NCBI RefSeq assembly: GCF_041146795.1
Contig: NC_135177.1
Span: 6,874,560-6,938,559, forward strand
Reading direction: 5' to 3'
Source of the DNA: Maylandia zebra
Taxonomy: Eukaryota > Chordata > Actinopteri > Cichliformes > Cichlidae
DNA length: 64,000 nucleotides
Shown: one piece after another, positions 58,291-64,000 of the stretch
Layout: each line of letters starts with the position of its first letter
Position numbering within the stretch: position 1 is the stretch's first letter
Position numbers and translations under genes: made by a program
The notes under the pieces: generated by a model
Database searches by the model: none
What the model was told of the DNA's origin: nothing
What the model saw: the letters and a program-made list of their open reading frames with translations, nothing else

Positions 58291-60861
58291 AAGGAAAATT
58301 AAAATGCCTTGTGTCAAAAGCACGAGTGTTATGAAAGTTGATGAGGCATTAAGATTCTGTAGCCTGGCATTACTTCAAACTGATATCATGGAGCCTGTCA
58401 CAAACTAATATACTGACTAATCAGCTGCCACTCTTCACATGCCTCCACACGCAGCCTTTTCTGTTCTTATTCCTTCCCTATGGTGGGTTCATGTTAATGG
58501 ACATCAGTTAACTGCAAAATGTCAAGTCTCAGAGCTCAACACAAGTTTCAGCAACCTTCTTTCTTGCTGGCTATTATACTTATAATGTACTTTCTGCCAT
58601 AAGGAAGATTATGTACATTAAAGTTTGGACTTAAATAGGAGAATGTGAGGATGAGGAACACAACATAACATAAAATCTGTGACTATACAGTCCAGCATAC
58701 TGTTTTAAAATGAGGCAATTTTCCACATTATGTTTTCATGGATGTTGTACCTTTAACCACACACTGAACTCATAAAAACATATTTTTAAATGGTGTAATA
58801 CTGCAGCTACCAGAAGTAGTTATTTTGAAGTACTCATGGTTTACAGTAACTGACAAATATGTTTAAAATGTTTTAAGGTGTACTTATATTTAAAGAAAAT
58901 GAAGACATTTAACTTCAGAATAAATATGTTTAACCAACAGAGATTATTTTGGCCCATTGCATCCCCGGCTGTGTTATCCGCGGTCACTGTTCGGTTAGGT
59001 CCAAGGTAACATTCTCAATTTGAATTCAGCTGATGAGGCTTATTAGTATCCCACTCACCTCTTCTGTTCTACTTTTCTTTCTCTGTCACATCTTCTATAA
59101 TTTTACAAAATGTTGATTGCATTTTTGTCCATAAACAACAAATAAAATGGGCAACCAGGACAGTACAAATCCATTTTCAGAGACTCTTTAACGTGATGAA
59201 GAAAGCACGGTGATGGATGTATGCGGACAAAAATGGAAAGTGTGATGGCACTAGGCTGATAGCAGGTGACACTGCCTGTTCTGAGCCAGAGATGTGCCAG
59301 CCTCAACAAAGGGACAAACCAGCAGGGATAGAAGAACTCCCTGTGGTCCTGTTTACTAAGCTAGAGAGGGACTCAGAAAGAGAGCGAGAGAGAGATGGTC
59401 AGGCCAAAAGGATCAATAGATATCCTGAAAGAAGTTCTAACAGGCGCTGGCATCAGAGGAACATCAGTTGATTTGAAGCTCTAATGGAAGCCTTAAAAGG
59501 ATTGGCTGAAGAATAAAGGAACACGGGGAGGCAGAGAGACAGGAGAAATAGATGGAAAGGAGCAGCTGAGTTAAGAGAAAGAGGAGGAAAGAAGTGGGAT
59601 TGTTGGGGAAAGTGGAATTTAAAAGCACTCGGCACCATCCGCCAGCCCTCCGCTCGCCCTCTTCCCCGCCCCGTGGCAGAAGTGGAGAAATGGAAAAACG
59701 TTAACGGATGAAAGCTTTCCAATGAACCTGTTACAGAAAAGTTGTTATGCTTGGCCCGGTTTATATCCTCTTCACCGTCCCTGTAAGAGTTTACTATGGC
59801 AATAAGGGATTTATATTTTCAAGGGAGTTTTAATGCCATTTCAAAGGAAGAATTAATTAGCAGTCAGCTTTAGCGTTTTTACACCAATTTCACACACCTT
59901 CAGTGACAGTAATTGCTTTAGGGTTATATGAGAAATGTTCAAAGTGCAGTATCTTGTCCTAATTAAAAATGAATCTATTTGGGTGTGTATGGAAATATTT
60001 CTTTTGGACAGATGTTTGTTTTGCTGTGTTTCTTTATAAGTGTGTGTGTGTGTGTGTGTTGTTCATACAAATATATCTTGGGAAACTGACATGTGATAAC
60101 TGATCACTAGGAAAAATTAAACCCATTTCTTGTATCTCCTCAAATAAACTAATGAATGTATCATCAGTGATACCTGCACTATATCAGCATTGTTTTCTTA
60201 CCATAAATGTGACATTATGGAAAAGATGGAATGTACAGAATGATCATGACTTGTTGTAAATTCAGCTGTGACTAAATTGAACGTTTTCAGGGTTTTTGAC
60301 TGGTCTAATGCTTTTCACCCATCTCTCAACTATGAATATGATTTATCTGTTAAGACAGGCTGTCTGAGCTCCTCTTCAGTTAGAATAAAAAGAGGTCCAC
60401 GATTTGTTAAGTAACACACAATATATTTCCATCACTAGCTTCAGAATTTAGACACATAAAATATGTTATGTGTCGAGCTAAAAGCTGTAGTTCTTATCGT
60501 TCATGCTAGGAACCTTTTCACAAAGAGGTTAACCGTATAGATTGGATTCCCAGAAAACATAAAAAAAAATCATAGGAGGTTCTGAAAAACAAGGTGATAA
60601 CAATATCCATATTTCATATTCTATATCTGACTTGAAAACGAACATTTAAAATGTATGTAAAACATTGTAGTTTGCTTTTTCTAGTTGGCCCGATTGAATC
60701 TGTTAATGTAAAATAATTTGTTCTGTGAATGCAGTGGAAGCATATTGTACAAAGTTAGCATGATCTATGAAAACAAAATATCACCCTAATAGAATCAGGA
60801 TTGAATGGGAGGATTGAATTACCTATGACTTTCCATACATTTCTACATAAAAGGTCAGCAG

Positions 60862-61884
60862 TAGGGATGGGTACCGGCACCGGTTCTGACATAAACGGGT
60901 AGTAACCAGACCGAAAAGCAGCGTACATTTCGGTGCTTTATTTCGGTGCTTTTTTTCCCCTGAGATGTCATACACTTTGGATTCTAGCCAATCATTTTAC
61001 CTTTGCAAGCGTCGTAGGCGGGCCCAGGTAGTACGTTCTTTTAGAGCAGAGCTACAGATTAAAAATGCCCAAGGCGAAGCGGCCAAAAGTCTGGCTGTAC
61101 TTCACAGCAAAAGATGCAAACTCAGCAGCCTGCAACGAGTGCTTCAAGCTGAAACTGTGCAAAGGAGGCAACACCTCGAATCTGACAACGAACCTGGTGA
61201 CGTATAGCATTTTGTTAAAAGCCGAGAAATGCGCCGTATTCGATAGCTTGAAGCAAGACCTCACACCGGTACATCTACTGCGGGTGGGTTGCCTGTTATT
61301 GGACCCGGAGTTAGCAACATCCCCCAAGAACCCGAAGATTAGAGTGCTGGCCCGCAGCCCTGCCAGTGTAGCAGAAATGATGACGGATGATGATGGCAGC
61401 AGCAGCCGTTCTTCTCTGTGTGAGTAGCTTAATGTTGTTCGTCTGTAATTCACGTTGAGTAGGCTAACCACGTTATTAAATTAATGCATGTAAGGTGAAC
61501 TAGCAAACACGGTCGTAGTTACATGCGGCTGTCTTCTTGTTTGATGGCAGATATTCCCTTCACCCTGGCCAAAAAAGGCGAATGACCAAAGAAAAAGTGG
61601 GAAACAGCTAAACATGAGAGGTTTTTGTACAAAGTTAGTGTTTTTTCCATTGTTTAAGCACTGCTTCCAGCCAAGAGTGATACCATAAACCCCCTATAGC
61701 TGCAGAAAAGGCTAACATTGTTATCTTTTTACACAAAAACAGCTAAACATGAGAGGTTTTTGGACAAAGTGTGTGTTCTCCATTCTTTAAGCACCGGTTC
61801 GAGCACCGTTTAAGCACCGGCACAGTTTCAAAAGTACCGGTTTGATACTGGTATTGGATAAAACCTAAACGATACCCATCCCTA
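60862..61884 (+). mobile_element. hAT transposon with BED-finger remnant, 1023 bp, TSD GTCAGCAG
   Basis: Starts TAGGGATGGGTACCGGCACC and ends CGATACCCATCCCTA. The exact 8-bp duplication GTCAGCAG lies at 60854-60861 and 61885-61892. It carries the N-terminal zinc-finger part of a transposase but not the catalytic or dimerisation domain, so it is an internally deleted copy. Confidence 0.93.
61065..61427 (+). pseudogene. BED zinc-finger fragment of hAT transposase (120 aa)
   Basis: Starts MPKAKRPKVWLYFTAKDANS. It has the BED aromatic pattern (VWLYF), a Cys pair (AACNECFK) and GGNTSNLTTNLVTY, where the usual zinc-binding His residues after GGNTSNL are replaced by Asn and Tyr. The finger would therefore not bind zinc in the normal way. 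The rest of the transposase (RNase H-like core, hATC domain) is absent. Function in DNA binding is inferred from family only. Confidence 0.8.
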
Positions 61885-62261
61885 GTCAGCAGACAACAAA
61901 ACCTAAAGCACACCCAAGCTATGCTGGCATGCTTCTTTTTTTCTTTTTTTTTTGTATTTTAATGAGAAGAGGGTTTCCCCTGGTGTGCCTAGCTGTTTCG
62001 CCTTTTTCTAATTATCCTTGTATGAATTTTAACATGCTAACTGAGGCCTGTAGAGGCTGAGATAGAGCTATTGGGTTTTTGGAGTTTCTCTGAGCTTTGC
62101 AGTTTCTGGTCTTGAGATGAATTAACTGGAAAGTCCAGAGAACATGGATAACTGTCTTTAGTGTTTTCCTTACATCCATCCATTCATGTCAGGGTTATGG
62201 TGGGGTCTGGATCCCCCTGTGACACCTAGAATAGGCTAGCTGTCACAGAGTAAGTTGTAGG

Positions 62262-62412
62262 GCACAGCCATTTTTGGGCAAGTTATTTTGAAAAAGTAAT
62301 TAATTATAGTTACTAGTTACTTCCTCAAAAAAAAGTAACTGAGTTACAAGATTCTAAAAGTAGTTAATTACTTGAAAAGTAACTATTGCGTTACTTTTAA
62401 AAAAATGTTTAA
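62262..62412. repeat. Fragment of 'aaaagtaactgagttac' fish repeat
   Basis: Alternating agtaact/agttac words over 150 bp (gtaattaattatagttacta, aaaaagtaactgagttac, aaaagtaactattgcgttac), characteristic of the terminal part of an abundant fish DNA repeat. Confidence 0.55.
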
Positions 62413-62809
62413 CCTTCTAGGGTCCAGGGTATAATTGGCCATTTTAACTACTTTTGATTTTCCCTGTACATTTCACCTTTAAAAACTATTTACTTTGCCT
62501 TGTTTGGTATCATCCTTTTCAGCACAATCTCACGCGTCTGAGTTTACAGTTATGTTTTCATTTTGACACACTGTATTAACACAATTGATCTAAAATCAGA
62601 CAAAAAACATAAAATTCGAGTAGAAAAAGTTATATTTTTTACTGTAACAACCACAAACATGTTTAGTGAATCATATTTCATAACTTCATAACTATTTACA
62701 TAACAATAAGCTGTTCTGCATTCAGTAAGATGCCACACAAACACCTGCAAATATTTCTGTCCACTATAAAGGAGAACATCACAGCATGATACCTGCACCT
62801 CCCATAGAA

Positions 62810-63440
62810 AAACCTGAAGGACACAGCCAGACTTTTGCAGGAAAGCTGAGGAGTGTGATGCCCCTATAGTTGGAGCAGACCCTCTGGTGCCCCTTCTGGA
62901 AGATGGGAACCACCACCAATCCAGAGGTACTGCCCCTGACCTCTAGCAACATTGTAGAGGTGTGTCAGCCAAGACATACAACATCCAGAGTCTTCACTAA
63001 CTCAAGGCAAACCTCATCCACCCCAGTGGCCCTGCACCAAGGAGTTGTTTAACTGCTTCAGTGACCTCACCCCGCTGATGGACGAGTCATAACCACTCTT
63101 TCCCAGACCCCTCTACGGAAGAAGTGTCAGTGGGATTAAGGAGGTCTTTGAAGTATTCCTTCCACAAGTATTTCTTCCAAAAATATCCTCGTCCGAAGAC
63201 ATCAGCACTCCACCCACACTATACACAGTGCAGGTAGAGCACCTCTTCCCCCTCCTGAGTTGCCTGACATTTTGCCAGAATCTCTTCAAGGCAGTCCAAA
63301 AGTCTAACTCAGGTTTCTTGCCCACCATGTCCCAGTCGTTAGTCTCGGTAGCTGGGGATCGGTCCCAGATCTCTGCTCCTGGCTGCATCCCCAACGGCTC
63401 CACTTGTGGGTGTTGGGCCTACATGAGGAAGTCTGACCAT
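62810..63440 (-). mobile_element. Decayed non-LTR LINE fragment (pre-RT and start of RT)
   Basis: The minus strand at 63403-63113 has TALKRFWQNVRQLRRGKRCS and TVYSVGGVLMSSDEDIFGRN, followed further on (63090-62830, several frames) by an EVTEAVKQLLG-like block and RVCSNYRGITLLSFPAKVW. The order and spacing match a fish LINE polyprotein just before and into the RT. It differs in family from the LINEs at 12.8 and 51.9 kb. Confidence 0.75.
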
Positions 63441-64000
63441 GACTCAATAAAGGCTTATTAGCAACAGAATGTTGGACTCTATCTAATCATTCCAAAATAA
63501 TCACATTTTTTCCTCATATATCCTTGCAAGAATCCAAACCTTTCACTATCTTTTAGGTTATCTTTTTCTCGGCCCTGTGTTTGGAGAAAAAAGAAAGCAG
63601 TTAATAGGACTTTTTTTCTGATCATCTCAGAAGATTCCAATTACAGCACTGTTTGGAGATCAGTGAGATTACAGTGTATCTAAGGAAAAACAATCAGCGC
63701 CTATCTGATTCCCGTCTCTATCAGGAGACACATCTCTGTAATAAAGTCTCTCATTTCTCCTCATTGTCTTTTCTATCTCTCTTCATCTTCCTTTATCCCC
63801 CTACCTTCATCTGAATTCTCCTTTATTTTGTATTACTCTCTGTCATTTCTTCTGCTTTCATTTGGTAGCTTTCCTCACTCTGATTCTCATTCTTCTCAGA
63901 CTTCTCCTTTGTTACTGTCTCCTTTCCTCACGTTTTCTTTAACCAGTGCACGTCTGCACACATGGAAAACCTTCCCACTTCCTTTCCCCTCCATCATGCG
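63441..64000. other. Right edge, pyrimidine-rich non-coding
   Basis: From about 63710 the plus strand is C/T-rich (tctcatttctcctcattgtc and similar) with no ORF. Nothing else is recognised. Confidence 0.5.

Larger units (their letters stand above)
52638..60861. other. Long non-coding stretch
   Basis: No supported gene. Contains the TG run at 53737-53786, a GGAT array (56033-56186), an L2 tail (58205-58290), GA-rich strand-biased sequence at about 56940-57380 and 59360-59600, and otherwise AT-rich unique sequence. The parts around 53560-54010 and 59780-59940, with taattaat-type words, look least repetitive and are the best places to look for conserved non-coding elements. Confidence 0.5.

Noticed and set aside
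59217..59722. Opposing ORFs in a GA-rich stretch
   Set aside because: Low-complexity purine strand bias with no splice-consistent exon or domain.
1..64000. CRISPR arrays, bacterial operons, rRNA
   Set aside because: None present; the repeats are eukaryotic microsatellites and transposons and all genes are spliced.

Overview
The window looks like chromosomal DNA from a ray-finned (teleost) fish, probably a percomorph such as a cichlid. The genes are split into many GT-AG exons and encode vertebrate proteins that I recognise residue by residue. The interspersed repeats (hAT and piggyBac MITEs, Tc1-like, L2-like and other non-LTR LINEs, long CA/TG microsatellites) are of teleost type. The species assignment is inference.

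Gene layout, left to right: (1) cep192, minus strand, N-terminal 15 coding exons (8297 down to 837), running off the left edge; (2) seh1l, minus strand, complete in 9 coding exons (20790 down to 10429); (3) ptpn2, plus strand, complete in 9 exons (21758-30070), head-to-head with seh1l across a 967 bp promoter region; (4) cep76, plus strand, complete in 13 exons (34218-47300). Exon phases join without a break in all four genes (cep192 714 codons so far; seh1l 415 aa; ptpn2 413 aa; cep76 662 aa). The same genes are neighbours on human 18p11, so this is conserved microsynteny. PSMG2, which lies between PTPN2 and CEP76 in human, is not found here. Three of the four genes work in centrosome or kinetochore/nuclear-pore biology; ptpn2 is an ER/nuclear tyrosine phosphatase. 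I see no co-regulation beyond the shared seh1l/ptpn2 promoter region.

Accessory content: the most unusual element is a roughly 1.7 kb repeat with an intronless 438-codon coiled-coil ORF. It occurs as a full copy in a seh1l intron (about 17150-18890) and as a partial copy, about 98% identical by eye, in a cep192 intron at the left edge (1-723). Both copies are antisense to the host gene and end at the same base. I do not recognise it as any named transposon. Intron 5 of cep76 holds a nest of DNA transposons: a Tc1 remnant interrupted by a hAT element, itself interrupted by a TTAA-flanked piggyBac-like MITE and carrying a piece of a second hAT family. Four hAT insertions have exact 8-bp target-site duplications that can be read directly.

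Right part: from about 47.5 kb to the end I find no supported protein-coding gene. It holds microsatellites, a GGAT minisatellite, hAT and LINE remnants and otherwise plain AT-rich sequence.
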